Source: Himantopus leucocephalus
Lineage: Eukaryota > Chordata > Aves > Charadriiformes > Recurvirostridae
Assembly: GCA_003993805.1 (NCBI GenBank)
Contig: RSEF01000001.1
Coordinates: forward strand, 153,115,213 to 153,179,212
Length of the DNA stretch: 64,000 nucleotides
Reading direction: 5' to 3'
Every line of letters begins with the position of its first letter. Position 1 is the stretch's first letter. The translations under genes and the position numbers were made by a program. This document shows positions 47,611-61,223 of this stretch, in pieces. Under the pieces are notes generated by a model. The model ran no database searches. It was not told where the DNA came from and saw only the letters and a list, made by a program, of their open reading frames with translations.

Positions 47611-47611
47611 N
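47611..47611. other. Single-N assembly joint without flanking duplication
   Basis: The N lies between gtttggaag and ggtttggtagg. Unlike the joints at 32068 and 33252, no long repeat flanks it, so missing sequence of unknown length or a single ambiguous base are both possible. Confidence 0.7.
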
Positions 47612-50600
47612 GGTTTGGTAGGAGTGGGGTTTTGTCAGGCTTTTACCACCAAGAATCTTACGGTCTTCTCATTCATCCTTCTAATAGTGTTTTATTTTGA
47701 CAAGCCTACATCACACATTGCATCGGAAGTATCAGGATTGCTTGCTATCTGGTGCCACACAACACTGAAAATGACCTGATAATCTGTTAACTTTCCTTAA
47801 ACCCCGTCCTTCACAGTGATGCATCCATATCCCCACTGGTATGAGTTACTCATACCAGCAATGACAGGATGTCGCAAGAGATAGCTGAGGTCTCGTGCTG
47901 GGGTGAGAAGGTGTGTGTAAATGATTCTGTGCACGTCCCGTGAGCCCAGTTCTGTTAAAAAAGCATTAGGTTGGTCTCCGCTCTGAGGCCAACCTGCCCA
48001 GCATTGTAACTCCATGAGCCTGGCTTTTTACTGAAGTCCTTTTCTCTGGCTTTAAAGTGGGGAAAACAGTTTCCTAGGTATCTCCCTGTGCAATTGTCCC
48101 TCTTAGTAGGTAAACGTAGTCAGTGTAAGTATAGGATCTTTATATTGTTATTCTTCCATCCCAGCCTGGGAAGTGGGGGGTGGAGTAGTGTACGTAAAGG
48201 ACCTCAGCAAGAGGTAGAGCAAGTAGATACCTATAGCCCTGTAAGCGGAGGCGCTTCATCCTTTTTAAACAACCCAGGAAATCAGGTATGTTCCTGCAAC
48301 AAGAAACAGCCCTACTTCACTCCTGCCTGTCAGGAGGGAAAGAAACACTTGCACTCGGCCCAGTGATTTGCAGTGAAGGCACCGTATTCACCTGCCAGAC
48401 TCACCCTCATCCACCACCACAAGTCCCTTATATCCAAACTACTCTGTCTGGAAGAATGCTACAAAAATGCAGAGTTGAGCCAGGTAGCTTTCTTCTGCTG
48501 AATGCCTTTCCTAGTCTGCTGGGACAGGATATCTGGACGGGATATCTGTTCTCAAGGATTTTGGCAAGGGAAAAGTTAAAATGTCTGTGCACATACCATG
48601 ATCTGGGAAGACTGGGTAGCTGAGTGGCAGTACATACCCGCCAGGATTTTTGACCTAGAGAAAAGCCATTGGTACTGCCGCAAAAGCAGGAAAGGCAAGT
48701 ACTTTTACTTGACTGCCACTGAGGCTTACAATAGACAGTGCTGGCAATCCATCCAGCGTGGGAATATGCTCATCAAGGGATGATTTAGCTGCACAAGCCA
48801 AGAAGACTATTCTGCAAAAGGGGCACAATCCCAGAAGGCAGAGCAAGGCAAATGTGCATTTGTGGCTCACATTATATGCCCAATATGAGGCCTCTGTGTG
48901 TTCGTATGCCTCACCTACTTGTTGGTGTTCACCCCAACCTCACACTAAAGGAGAAAAGATTTCTTCACTGGTGGAATTTCCAATATCCGACCTTAATGCT
49001 TGCATTGAAAAAAGGCTTTAGGAGCCTAAATACTCTCTTGCTGTCACTGCAAGTGCTAAAACTCAAGACTGTGGTCTTCAACTGCTCAGCTTTTGCTTAG
49101 GGTGCCCAATATCAAAACTATGAAGCCCAATCACTTAAGTGCTCAGAAGCACATATATCCTAATACCCAACTCAGAGTGAAGACCTGGAATGAACCACAG
49201 TTGTGGCGTGGGGAAGGACTGTTCCTTGCCCTGTATCATTTTGAGGACCCAGTATACCATAAATAGTCAAAGTACTTATTGGAGACTTACTGGAGTGGAT
49301 CCTGCATGGAATGCAGCCAGAAGAAAGGTGGCAATGCCATGTGCCCTCTAATCCTGTGGATGCTTAGAGCACTCTCTGCAGACTAGGGATGTTTATCTAA
49401 ACTGATTGGAACTAACCATTCTTGCAGAAATGCATTAACCACCATGGTAAAGTTATTTAACCACAACGTATCTTTACTCTTGCACCTGAATTTGTTACAG
49501 TTTGCATGGTGCAACTGGAATATAAAGTCCATGGGTGAGAAAAAAAGACTGTAGTGTTTTGTTCAGTACCTGAAAGGAGAAGACATCCAAACTGCAGTTC
49601 CTATTTCAATGTAATGTATATATTTTATATGAAGTGACCAATAGAAAATCTTATTTCTTGGTGGGAGGTGCAGATTCAAATCTCGTCACTCTGAAGAGAG
49701 AAAGAAATTCATATCTCCCACATCCCCCTTGAGTGATATTTGGCAAATGTGAACAGTACTGTTGTTGGTGGTTTGGATCTTTCCATTTTTTGTGAGATAA
49801 GACTGATGCAAACATCTTGTTCCAGGAGGAATTTCAGTCGTAATACATGGTTGTAGCTAGAGGTCTCCGTGAAACCCTCAGCAAGGTGTCAAAAGCTGCA
49901 GCTTTCTCAGGGACCAAGGTGTTAGCTGTTGTCGAGCTTACTTGCTGCTTGGTGTCCTGGTTTTCTGGATCTCATTCTAAAACACCTAATTGTGAGCCAC
50001 CGAGGTATGGGACATCTCAGCTGGGGCCATGGAGACTCCTGGGCGGGCAGATGTCTCTATCTACTTGTGTTCTTACAGCCTGGAGTAGAGGAGGTGTGGA
50101 TGGCGGGTGCTCTAGGCTCTCTCTGTGGACTTGCATTCTGTATTAACTGCCTCTAGGTACTTGTTGCTTTCCTGTGTCTCTGCCTTTTTTTTTGTGATTG
50201 AGCAAAACTAACCACAATCTCTTTTTACACCCAGTTTCTAAAGAAACTCTTCTAACTGGTTTTCAGCTGAACTGTGGGTTTCTTGAGCTTGGCTAGTGAC
50301 AAGAACAAGACATCAGAAATCCAGGGTACAAAGTCATACCTTGTCTTTCATAATACGAGGTTTTCAGTCATTTGAGAGCCAGCAAATCCTATTGTACCTT
50401 GCAGTTTGTGGAGATTTTTCCCCTTAGGATATTATTGCATTATTATAATTTGGGCAGAAAAAAACACACTACCTGTACAGAAAGAATTTTCTGTTTTGAC
50501 AATTGATTTGGGAAGTCTCATTATTTGGGTATCCCAATTTAAGGTACAAGGAGGTGCTCAATTTAGAAAGAAAAATGTCTGAACACAGTTTTGACAAACG

Positions 50601-53600
50601 CAGGCCCTTGAATATGGCTTGGACTGGACATTCAAAAAGATGGCACAAAACCTCACCCATTCAAGAGCTTTCTGTCATAACTTTGGCATGATTTCATCAA
50701 GCTTACTTCATTGTTTTAAGAAGTCATTTAAAGGTTTGCAGGGATTGTAAGAGATCTTGATGCTTTGTCTGGGAAAAACGTAGTTAATGAACCATGAGAA
50801 CAAGTCCACTGTTTCCAGTAAATTAATGTTAATTGGATGAATACTTTCTGTAAAACTCAATACAGAACATATCTAACTTCTTGAGGCATTCTAGAAAAGA
50901 ATGGAAAATCTTCTAAGTAAATGGGTAGTGTATAACAGCAACAGTTTTCATCTTAGAGTAAGCATGCAAGTATGGTTTTTACAGATTGCTTCTTCAGTTA
51001 AATAAAAGCAGGTGCTACGCCGGCAATTTCAAAAGCTGCTTGTTCTCTTTTTAACACTTGCACCATTTACAAAGCAAGACAGTAATATTTCTTAAACCAT
51101 CATCAGCGAGGTGACTTAGCAGTGCAAATATATTAGTATTATAAAAAAAAAGAAAATTAAATCAGAGTAGGAAAGTGACTTTTTAAAAGGCATCGAGCAA
51201 GGGAAAGAGAGAGCATTGGAATTGAAGCCGATCTGATTATCATCCTCAAGGACACACCTACAGTCTTGTCAACTCCCAGAAGAGTCCTGCTTCTTAATCA
51301 TCTGTCTCTTGTTATTGCAAGGAGGCTTTTTCACAAAAAGATAGAGAAGTCTATAACATTTTCATCTCCTTATTGACATGGCTTTCTGCGGGAGTGATAA
51401 TGAGGAAGCTCATTGTGGGTGTTGTCCTCAGCCCACTTCATCCCAGCACTTTGGAAGTGCTCTTGGAGTGCCAGAGCCATCCTTTCACACAGGCAGATTC
51501 AGCAAGTGGATCCTTACTCTAATCTAGAAAGTCACAGTCTTTTGGTTATCGTGCCATTGCGGCGAGGTCACTGACGTACTGATCTCCTGGTCAAAGTATC
51601 GTTGCTACTTTTTCATCGACAGTTTTGGCAGCAGGAGACAAGCTTGCTTTTGCTTTTGCTTTTGCAGAAAGGTGCATGGAAGCCTGTCAGGAATGCTACT
51701 GCTAAGGACTGATTCCTCAAAAATATTTGGATGCCTAATTCCTTTTGAAGACTTAGGCCAAAATTAGCATCTTTCCTAAATATTGTTTTGCTGCAGGTGC
51801 TTAAAGAAACAAGAAAAAAGGGCCATAACTATGAGGCAAACAGAAGGCAAACATTTACTTAAATGTAAACTAGCTAGTTCTCACTCTGTGCTTCTGTCAG
51901 ATTATGCATTTGAGTATAGCAAGTAAGAAAAAGAAAGAATGAAGTACCATCCTATTATTCTTGAAGGCTGCACAAGTTATTATTACATCTGTAATTAAAA
52001 TGCAAATGGCAATGGCAAGGAGTTGGCATGTGATGTGACCTAAAAATAGGCGATGAATATAAACACATGTTCAGCCTAAAAACTAGTCTGTCTTGTGATT
52101 AGTGTGACCATTTCAAAATATTTCCTGTTGTGATTGTATAACCTTTAAAAAGAAAGGACAGGTTTTAGCCAATGAATTGCTATGTGTCTTCTCTTTCTAC
52201 TAGCCTTGGTAAAAAAAAGGATAGATTTATTTACATTAAAGAAACAGGTAAACAAAACAAAATAACAAGCCTCTTTTTTTTGTGTAGGGTAGTTTGTAAC
52301 GTGATGTAACAGAATGCTCTAAAAACTATCAGTCTATGCACTGCAAGCGCAAGTAACTTTTATGCGTAAGTTATAGTATGTATTAGAGAGATCTATAGAG
52401 ATGGTGTGGGAGTGGTGGGAGGTTTGAACTGAGGAAACCGCTTTTGAAATTTGGTTTTTTTTGTGTGTGTGTAATTTTTTTTAAAGAGTTTCAGAGAATT
52501 GAAAGAGGAACCTGCACTGAGCAGCTAGTCCTAACTTGTACAAAACTTTCCCCACATCATGTGATGAAACATCTTTTATCAGTGCAATTTTATTTTTGGT
52601 ATCTGAGATGTTAGAGCACTATGCCTTTGCTCACCTGCATGGATGGATGGATGGTACTAGAAGGGGTTGTGAGAACTTATTTTGCCTTTCCAGGCTCTTT
52701 TATGAAAATGTAATGCACAACCTTTACTAAAGCCAATCCTCAAGCAAACAAATTTATTTTAAAGCTTAAAACTCTGTTTTTCTTTTCTTCCTCTCTCCCT
52801 GTCTGTATATGTGTATGACAACGTGGCAAAGCGAGGCAGAGAAACATGCATAGACAAAGAAAGGATACTAAAGCTGCTCTCCTGGAATTTACGTTGCCTT
52901 TATGTTTTTATAAAAGACTTGCTGAGATGTTAAAATAAAAAGGACTTGGACCTGTTTCCTTCAGTTCCCTGAAGGAGTTTCAAAACACTGGCTTTTTCCA
53001 TCATTTGCTTGCCAAACCACGTTGAACCCTGCTGTGGGCTGTAGTGCTAAGTGACTACCGTGGGCATCAGTGACTCCATCTCACACACCCTGCCGGGCCT
53101 CTCCACTGCCTGGCTGATGCTGCGCAGAGAGGCAGGCTGGTCACCGCGCGCACATACGTGCAGAAACCGGCCCCAGATGATTTCAGCAGGGCTGGGGAGA
53201 GCATAGGCTTGGCAGGTCTGTGGGAAAACCCTGGGATGGCCCCGAGCCCCTAAACTTCCCATGAGCAAGCATGAGCCATGGGTCCCAAAACAGAGCTGGG
53301 AACTAAGTAGTGGCAAACACTAAATGACCTCCACTATTCTCAGAAAGAGAAGCAAGAAAGTAGTTGGTGCTGACCTTCCTTCACAGTAGGCAGGGGCACA
53401 GGTTGTGCTTTCAAAAGCACCGTGCCATCTCTACTCCTAGGAAGCTGAGGGCATCCTTGGGGTTTCAGAAGGGGGTGGCTGCTGTGGGGGCTGTGACCAC
53501 ATTTCAGCCACTGCCAAAGCATCAGGTGCCCGCCAGTGAAGGAGCTCCCAGCGGCAATTCTCCTTCGAACTCTATGGCACTACAAGCGAACGAAAAAGGG

Positions 53601-56255
53601 AACCAAAACCTTTCGATAGGGAAGCCCTCACGAGAGCCCAGGCTTGCCATTTTCTACCAAGTCTCATTTCTCATCAGATATTTCCTTGTATTACGCATCA
53701 TGCCGTCAAGCTGTATTTTTATGTTATATCGATGCTAATAGATTAATCAGCTCCAGGGAAAGTTTTTGGTCACCGGAACATGCTTCTCTGTACAGTTAGC
53801 TCACAAGAAGGCTCCCTGGTGCAGATTTAGTTTGTGCTAGCTGACTTCTCTCCACTGGCTCCAAGCACGGTTCAGCAGCCCGGACCATCGCAAGTAGGCA
53901 GGCTGCATGCCATCGCCCTGCTGAAGAAGCCTGATAGCGTGGGCAGAGGCTGTCCCTGGCCAGCCCACCTCCACAGCAGTGAATGTCCCCAAGTGCATGC
54001 GGTTTATTAGTACCAGCCAACACTTGGGAGTACCAACTAAGGGCCCTCTCTACCTTCAGTCAGAGAAGCTGCTCTTCTGGGGACAGGAAAAGGTGTTTTA
54101 AGAGGAAAAGGGATTCTTCAGTTATATTAGAATTTCCTTTGGTGTTTCTCCAAGACCTAATTCTGTACCTTGTGTAGCAAAGGGCCAGGCTCACCAGTAG
54201 GCTCCCCTCTCTGCTGGGCTGTGCCATTATCCATAGCTGCTTCTGCCAATGTCCCAAAGCAACAGCTGGGACAACCCGTTGCATATCTTCCAGCAGAGCA
54301 CTTTAAGGATCCAGAAAAAAAGCAAAAGAGAAGCTCTGTCTCCTTAGACATAGCGGCTAGACACAGGTAGGGTCAAACCTCACACACAGACATAGAATAT
54401 TATTTTTTTAATTAAGCAGCTGAATTTGTAGAAATTTTTTTGCGATAGGCTACAGGCCGAAGCTCTTGGGTGTCCTGATGGAGGAGCAGGAGACCCTGGG
54501 TCTGTGCTTCTGCTGCTGCGGAGGCTCAGGATGTCAGACGTCTGAGTCAAGAGCTGCTTCTCCTCATCTTGCGAGGAGCTCCCCTCTGGAGCTTGAACGG
54601 GTAGTTTCCATTAGGAGTCACACTTGTGGTGCCTGAAACCACACCTCACACCTCGGCGCGTTTGCCCAGTTTGTTTAGGGGTACTTGAAGGGTTTGGTTA
54701 TTTCCGTACTGTTTGCTCTCACAGCTGTTTTTCTATCCCAAGCGCATCGCTGCCACATTTACTATCCTTGTTATGTGACTGATGATACAGACCTGCTGTT
54801 ACAGCTTTCAGCCCACGGAAATTCCGTCTCATTTGTTGATGCTGCTGAATTGTTTACTGGATGTGACACAAAGCTTCCTGCAATACAATAGTACCCATCC
54901 TTCAGCGACACGGCCCATTTTGGCAGGGCTGTATCAGTGTGTGTCCTGGACGTACCATTTCCAACACTTACTTTCTTTCATCAGACTTCTCAGATGCCTA
55001 AATTAGGTCAGATTCCCAGCTGAAAACTAGGGCACTCAGCCTTAGCATTTTCACGCTTTTTACATACCCGTAGAGACACAAATATCTGGGGTTTTTCTGG
55101 CTGTTTTACGTGATCTGCTTCGTACACTACACACGTAAAAACTGTTTGTCCGGTTCCTTCCTGGACTTTATTAATACCTTTTCCTGTCCTTTTTTCTAAG
55201 AATACAGAGGATTTAATAACATTCCCACCCCTAAGTATGTGTCATCCTGAACTATATGCTTTTTTGTGCCAGTTGGTTTTCTCCAGTATTTAATTTAAAA
55301 ACTATAACCTTAACTTTTAGTAACAGAAGCCTTGCCCTGTTTTGGTTTAGACCAAATCATATTTTCCTGAATAGGCACCATCTGCACCAAACATTTCCTT
55401 TATTCTTAGTACATTTATATCATTTTCCTATGCATCTATTTTCAGGTTACACACTGAAGCTGCAGGAATGCAGTACTATTTCAGAGCGCATCACTTTGAG
55501 GTCTCTAGATCTCCTAACAACCCAAATTTTGCCTCCAAAGAACTGTCTCCTACTGCTCTATTGTTATTAGTATCTTATAAGAGCATAACTGTACCGATCT
55601 TCAAAACTACCTTAGAGTTTGTCTTTATGGATCCCATGAGTTTCAGTGTCTTCATCCCCAACAGCCAGTTTTCACACAAACTGAAATACCTACAAAGCCC
55701 ATAATCAGCTCTCCAAGGGCTAGAATTTCTCTCTTTTTTATCAGGTGATATGTTAATCTTTGCCACTGAAGGACTTCCCATCTGTAGCTGCTCTTTCTCC
55801 AGCTTGCCGTTCCTCTGTCAGTAAATGTCTGTTCTCCTCAGAAAGGCAGGGACTGCTCATCTGTGGTGGGACTGCTCCTTTATGGTGTGCTTGAAAGTTT
55901 CGTCAGCATATTTCTTTTCTGCTGGATTACTGCATTCATTTTATTGTTTAGTAGGTTTTAGCAGAACAGGAGGAGTTTAATTTCCTTTTCCCTTTAAACT
56001 ATTTGGGTGAAGGGAGGAGTGGGGTTTTTTTGTCATTTTCAAGTGCCAGAGGGTAAGAATATTGTGTTTTCTTTCCCCGCACCTGAGGTCGCACCACAGT
56101 CAATTTCCTCTCTGTCCTGTAGACTCATTTGGAGAGCTCATGCCACCCAGGGGCCCTCTTCGTGCTCTGACAAAGCCATATATTTCGCTTGAGGTTAGAA
56201 CCCAGCCTCGGCTAGACCTCAGCTAAACCTCAGTAGTTTGATCCACAGCCAGGAG
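47612..56255. other. Long non-coding stretch
   Basis: No supported gene. An ATG frame at 48598-48783 (+, 61 codons) is rich in W and Y; a frame at 53364-53738 has 124 codons; neither has a known domain. The frame at 54685 resembles a signal peptide but starts at TTG right after a stop. Simple repeats: tgcttt units at 51643-51664 and (ATGG)4 at 52639-52654. 49.0-49.2 kb holds taggagcctaaat-type words typical of old amniote repeats, not callable. Confidence 0.5.
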
Positions 56256-56288
56256 GTGATTAATTAAGGGCGATTAATTAGCTGTCAC
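56256..56288. promoter_or_regulatory. Paired TAATTA motif next to a TGACAG site (candidate homeodomain element)
   Basis: gattaatta occurs twice in 24 bases (at 56258 and 56272), and the second copy runs into gctgtcac, whose complement contains TGACAG, the MEIS/TGIF core. The outer gtga...tcac arms make the unit an imperfect palindrome. Such pairs bind HOX/MEIS-type factors in known enhancers. Chance is not excluded in AT-rich DNA. Confidence 0.3.
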
Positions 56289-59200
56289 AGTGTGTGGCAC
56301 CTCACTGAAGACTGAGTCACACCAGACCTTATGTATATACCTCTGTTTGGAATCACCTAAAGCTTGCATTTAAATTTGTGGATTTGTTTTATGATAAAAC
56401 ATTAAAAGTTCTGAGTTCTCCAGTCTAGGGGTTAAGCTAAGCAAATTTTTAAAAATTAATGCAGTTTTGTGTATTTGTCCTTGTCACTGCATTTCACAGA
56501 CTTAGAATACTTTTCCAGGTGGTTGAGTTTTAGGTGTCACCCCAAAAGGAAATTCTCTTTAAGACTGGCTGAACTCTGGAGCCCACATTTTTCTCTGCAG
56601 TGTTTTGGACCTAGTGGAACTCAAACTTTAAATGTTGTCTGAGCACTTTTTACATTAGGACTTGGAGCTCTTTTACTGTGGGATTGCTTTCCTTTCATTT
56701 AAAGGTTTATCCTATTAAGACTTAATGTCCAAATAGCTGAAATTTCACTTGTAGTCATGAAAAAAAGTTTAAAACCAGACAAATGTTATCAATTGTAGCT
56801 ATACTATGAAACAAGAAAATAATATCATATATCATTACATATGATCACACAATATAATACCATAAGATATACAATATCGTGCACATATATATGTACACAC
56901 ACACATGGATCAGTAACACAGGCTAAGACATCATTTGATAAAAAAGAGAGAAATTCTAGCACTTTGGGTGTTGATTACGGGGTTTATAGGTATTTCAGTT
57001 TGTGGTACCAGTGAAAAAATATTTAGAGCATAAATGTATCATAGAAATGATGTTTAATATATAATATTTAACATAAAATATTATAACAGCATATTATCAT
57101 AATAATATCTCATACATAATATTTGTTTTACAAGTTGGATAAATGAGAATGCTTACCTGTCCTCATGACAGCTTCCCACCTCTCCTTTACTTTGGTGGTG
57201 TACCCTGTCCTGAGGCGCTGCCTGCATCAGAATCATGCTAAGGCTCATACCAGCCTGCGCTGCTTCCCTGTGGCCACCATTTAAAATATCTCAGCTGTGT
57301 TTATTTACCTTAAGCTTGCGGGCAAGCAGACAGCTCATGGCAGAGACAAAGTAGGGCGCAAGGTGGTAGTATATTGGCTGCAGTAATAGCATGTCCTGTG
57401 GTATACACTTTCTCACATGGTAACCTGGAGCTGTTTTGCAAAACTTTATCCCAGAGGGGCAAGCCAGCTCCTTTGTCTGTATGAGTGAGGTTGAATACAT
57501 AGAGTGGCTGATGAGATATAGATTCATACCTTTGCTTACATTGCAAGAACGTGTTTTCTTGCCCATAAACTTAAAAATAGCAGACCACAGATATATGTAG
57601 TAGAAGAGATTGTGAGATACAGACTTTTCACAAACGGAATACCCAGAATTAGCTCTATTAAGTTGGAGCTAAATGCCAAGGTCATAAAAATTATAGTTAA
57701 GACACTAATTTTTAGTGCACAGTTCAATAAATAACACCCTTCAAAGCACAGCATCTTCACTTTCATTATTTTTTCTCAAGATGGCAAGATTCCAGTAATG
57801 ATTTGCAGAGCAGCAATGATCCAGATATCTCGGGGCATTTTGCTAGCAATAAAGAGGAACTCAATTAAAGCCAATAACAAGCTGTTGCAATGTATTGTCT
57901 GTTAATAAGAGCAGAGACTACCTCCCCCAACAAAACTGGCTGCAGCACACGTTTAACTTCTGCCTGTGGTTATTTCATAGGTAACATTCACATAATAATA
58001 TATCGGCATAAATCTTGACTATAGTTACATACTTCTCAATGCAGAAAGAGTATGTTAGACAAGGATAGAATGCATTTTTTGTCTTATTTATGCATTTAAG
58101 TTACCTAAATGCAGTGAGGACTTGAGAGGAAGACCGAAGCCGGGATACGAGGCACTTACAGTTTGGTTCAGCTGAAGAGCTGAACTTTGGCCTACTGTCT
58201 CACCTGCACTTGAGGACTTTCAGAAGAATGAAACAATAGCAGATGTGGTTTCAGGGTGCTATTCCTGTTGTATCTCTTTATATTAGTGTGATAGCTCAAG
58301 TAGTCACAAAGAAACTGAGCAAGAGGTGAAGATTTTGTTAGAAATATTTTTCTTTTTTTCCCATTTTATAATCTCCAATTCTTGTACATTACCAGTCATA
58401 GCTCTAAGTGGTATCAAATTGCCAAACTCAAGAGAAGTCAGGAAAAAAGTGGTAAGTGGTAAGTCAGGGGAAAAAAATAATAATTATGTTGTCTCTTTCT
58501 TTTTCCTTTGTGTGCATATATCGCACTGCTTTTAAAACTAGGTCATACAGTGTAACTGCTCGTGTAGTTAGCTGTCTCTGAGGTTCCTGTTACCTGTGCA
58601 CTGTGCCTTTGGGTACATGTGCTCAGCACTGTTCAGGCCCATGTGAATTTATACTGTGCCCTGTGCCAGCCAGAAGCAGCGCAGCTGCAGTTGTCGATGC
58701 TCAACGTGAGCTGTGAGCTTTTGCAGAGAAGCCAACTTTCAGTTCTTTCAGCATGTGAACGAAGTGAGTTTGCAAGAGCTCGGCCAGGGTGAGCTGGCTT
58801 CTACCTACCGAGCAAAGAGCTCTGAGGTGCTGTGCACACAGAGCTGCCTCAGACTTCACTGGGAGTCGCACGAATGCCAGACCTGCAGGACTGCTCCCGA
58901 GATAAGTGAACCCTGGTCATGCCACCTGGGCTCCATAGTGGTACTGCATGTGCCCTAAGTTGGTCCTCTCAAGACAGATGGGAGGCGATACGCGGATGTC
59001 CTGGTAACACATGCCCTGATCATGATATGACTATAAATAAAAGGCAGAATCAGCCAGAGTACCCCATGATTGTAGCTTGAATACTATGACTGCTGATGGC
59101 AATGTTTAAAAAATGAAGAAACTTTCCACAGAAAGTTGCACAGAAACTTGCACAGAACCACAACCACTTGTAAGACCCTATATATGGGCAACTGAACATC

Positions 59201-61159
59201 ACTCAGGAAAAATACAGTGATATATAGTAGTACAGATACCATTCCAGGTTCACACTCAGAGCTGTGACAATAAGCACTAAGAGAAACTGTGCAAAGGAAA
59301 GAGTTGTGACAGTGCAAGATTTCTCATGGAGATGACCCGAGGTGAGCCCCAACCACTCCTCCCTTCAGGCAAGGCTGGGAAGTGTTGTCCAAAGTGCCAG
59401 GGAATGAGGAGACACCCACAGCGCTGACACGTTTCCCACTGCTTTGGATTGCATACGTCGCTGCCTACTGGTGCTTCGTCAGCCCAGGCACACCTCTCCT
59501 GCTGGAATACATGTGGTCAACTATTTTCAGTGGGTATTGACAGGGTGTCCAGGGGAATGAGTAGACACAATATCAGTTCCAGTCATACAAAAGATCTTTC
59601 AGCAGCCCAGTTTTTGTATCAAAGCCTTCCAGTAAGAGGCACAGTTTGACAGGAAGCAAGGCTCATTCTTTCTGTATATCTAGCTCTTCTGGCCGTTTCA
59701 GCAGCAGACAACTAGATAGATGAGAAAGCTGCCAACTGCACATAAATTTAGCTCCTACAAAGCCCCTGATCTCATGTATTTTTCAGCCAAGACTGTTTTC
59801 ACTGGTGCTGGTGTGAGAATCACTTCTAACTGATGTGTGAGCCAGGAGAACGCCCAGTCTGCCAGGAGTTCACCACCAGTACATTGCAGAAGGCATCTGG
59901 GGAGAGAGCAGAGCAGTCGGTCCTGTAGGTGGGCTGTCAGTAAAGGCTAAATGAGATGTGCTGGGCAAGTACAGCAGCAGGATCAACAGAAGGCAAAACA
60001 ATTTCTATTCTGAGTCCCAGCTGTGGCATCTTTGCTACACAAACAGTTTTACAATCACATAAAACTGACTGTAGGTTTTGACACACAGGTGGAAGCAGAC
60101 GGGTGCAGGTAAAATCATGCGTTTGGTCCTATTCTGTGCCAATTCATTCTCACATGGAAGCTGGCCTGGTCCTTTTAAAGTGGCAGCTGAGCATTCCAAG
60201 TGTGAAAGGGGACAATTATGTTTTAGTGGACTAGTTCAGATTTTGACAGATTCCAGGCAATTGCGAGCCTCCAGGAAATCAGGATCTGAATCAACGGGAT
60301 GTTTAAAATGGGCTGGATTCAGCTTCAAACACCTGCATTTACAATGGAAGTGACTATATGTGGGCCTGTTACAGTCACTGGAGATCTGCCCAGTACAGTC
60401 AGTGACATCCACACTTTCCAACTCACCCTAAAAGAGATACTTAGATTTCTACGGATGCTAAATCCACGGCTGTAGCAAAGACCAGGCAAAAAGGCTGCCA
60501 GCTCTACCCAAATCCTGCTACTTAATGCTACTGCTCTGGAAAAAGAGTTGCGTATTCATATAGATCTTACTTAACAAGAGGAATAATAATTCAGCCTGTA
60601 TTCACAAGTTGTTACAGATCCAGCATGGGCTTTCGGGGGACACATCTATTTATCTAGGAGGTAGTAAGAGGTTTCGTACATACTGAGACCAGCTAGTGGA
60701 AGGAGTGGAAGAAGGTCTATCTGAAGGCAGCCCACATGCACAGCCAAGTTCTTTGATTCACTCCTAACAATACTGTTTCCAATTTCTGGCCCCTGTATGT
60801 TACATGAATGTTAGAATTACCCTACATTCTTTGTGCAAAACATTTCCCCAAACCATGTCAAACTGTCCTTTCAGCTACACCAGCAAATATTGGTTGACTG
60901 TCCTGTTTATGGACTCCATCATGTGTTAAATCAGTCAGCAACTACAGACTGTCATATCCTTAGCGCAAGTGCAAGAAAAAACTTTGTGAGCTTTTTTGCC
61001 TTTTTTTTTTTTCTAATCTCTAACGATAATCTTAAAAAACACGCATGCAGTTCTACCTCAATTCCTTTGTGGACTGAACAGGAGAGGAAACATTCAAAAA
61101 GAGTTTCACAGAAAAGAGAGATGAAAAGATCAAAAGTACAGATTTCAAATAGAATAGAT
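56289..61159. other. AT-rich non-coding DNA
   Basis: 56817-56910 and 57048-57125 are AT/CA-rich low-complexity tracts. Short frames only (at most 91 codons) with no family signal. Confidence 0.55.
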
Positions 61160-61223
61160 ATGTATACACACACATATGCTTACATGTGTGCGTGTGTGTA
61201 TATATATACACATACATATATGT
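61160..61223. repeat. TA/CA/TG compound microsatellite able to fold back
   Basis: tatacacacacatatg is followed after a short spacer by catgtgtgcgtgtgtgtata, an imperfect inverted repeat, then by further (TA)n and catacatatatg. Confidence 0.75.

Noticed and set aside
54685..54891. Frame beginning with a signal-peptide-like hydrophobic stretch
   Set aside because: It starts at TTG two codons after an in-frame stop, has no ATG, no acceptor site and no recognisable mature protein.
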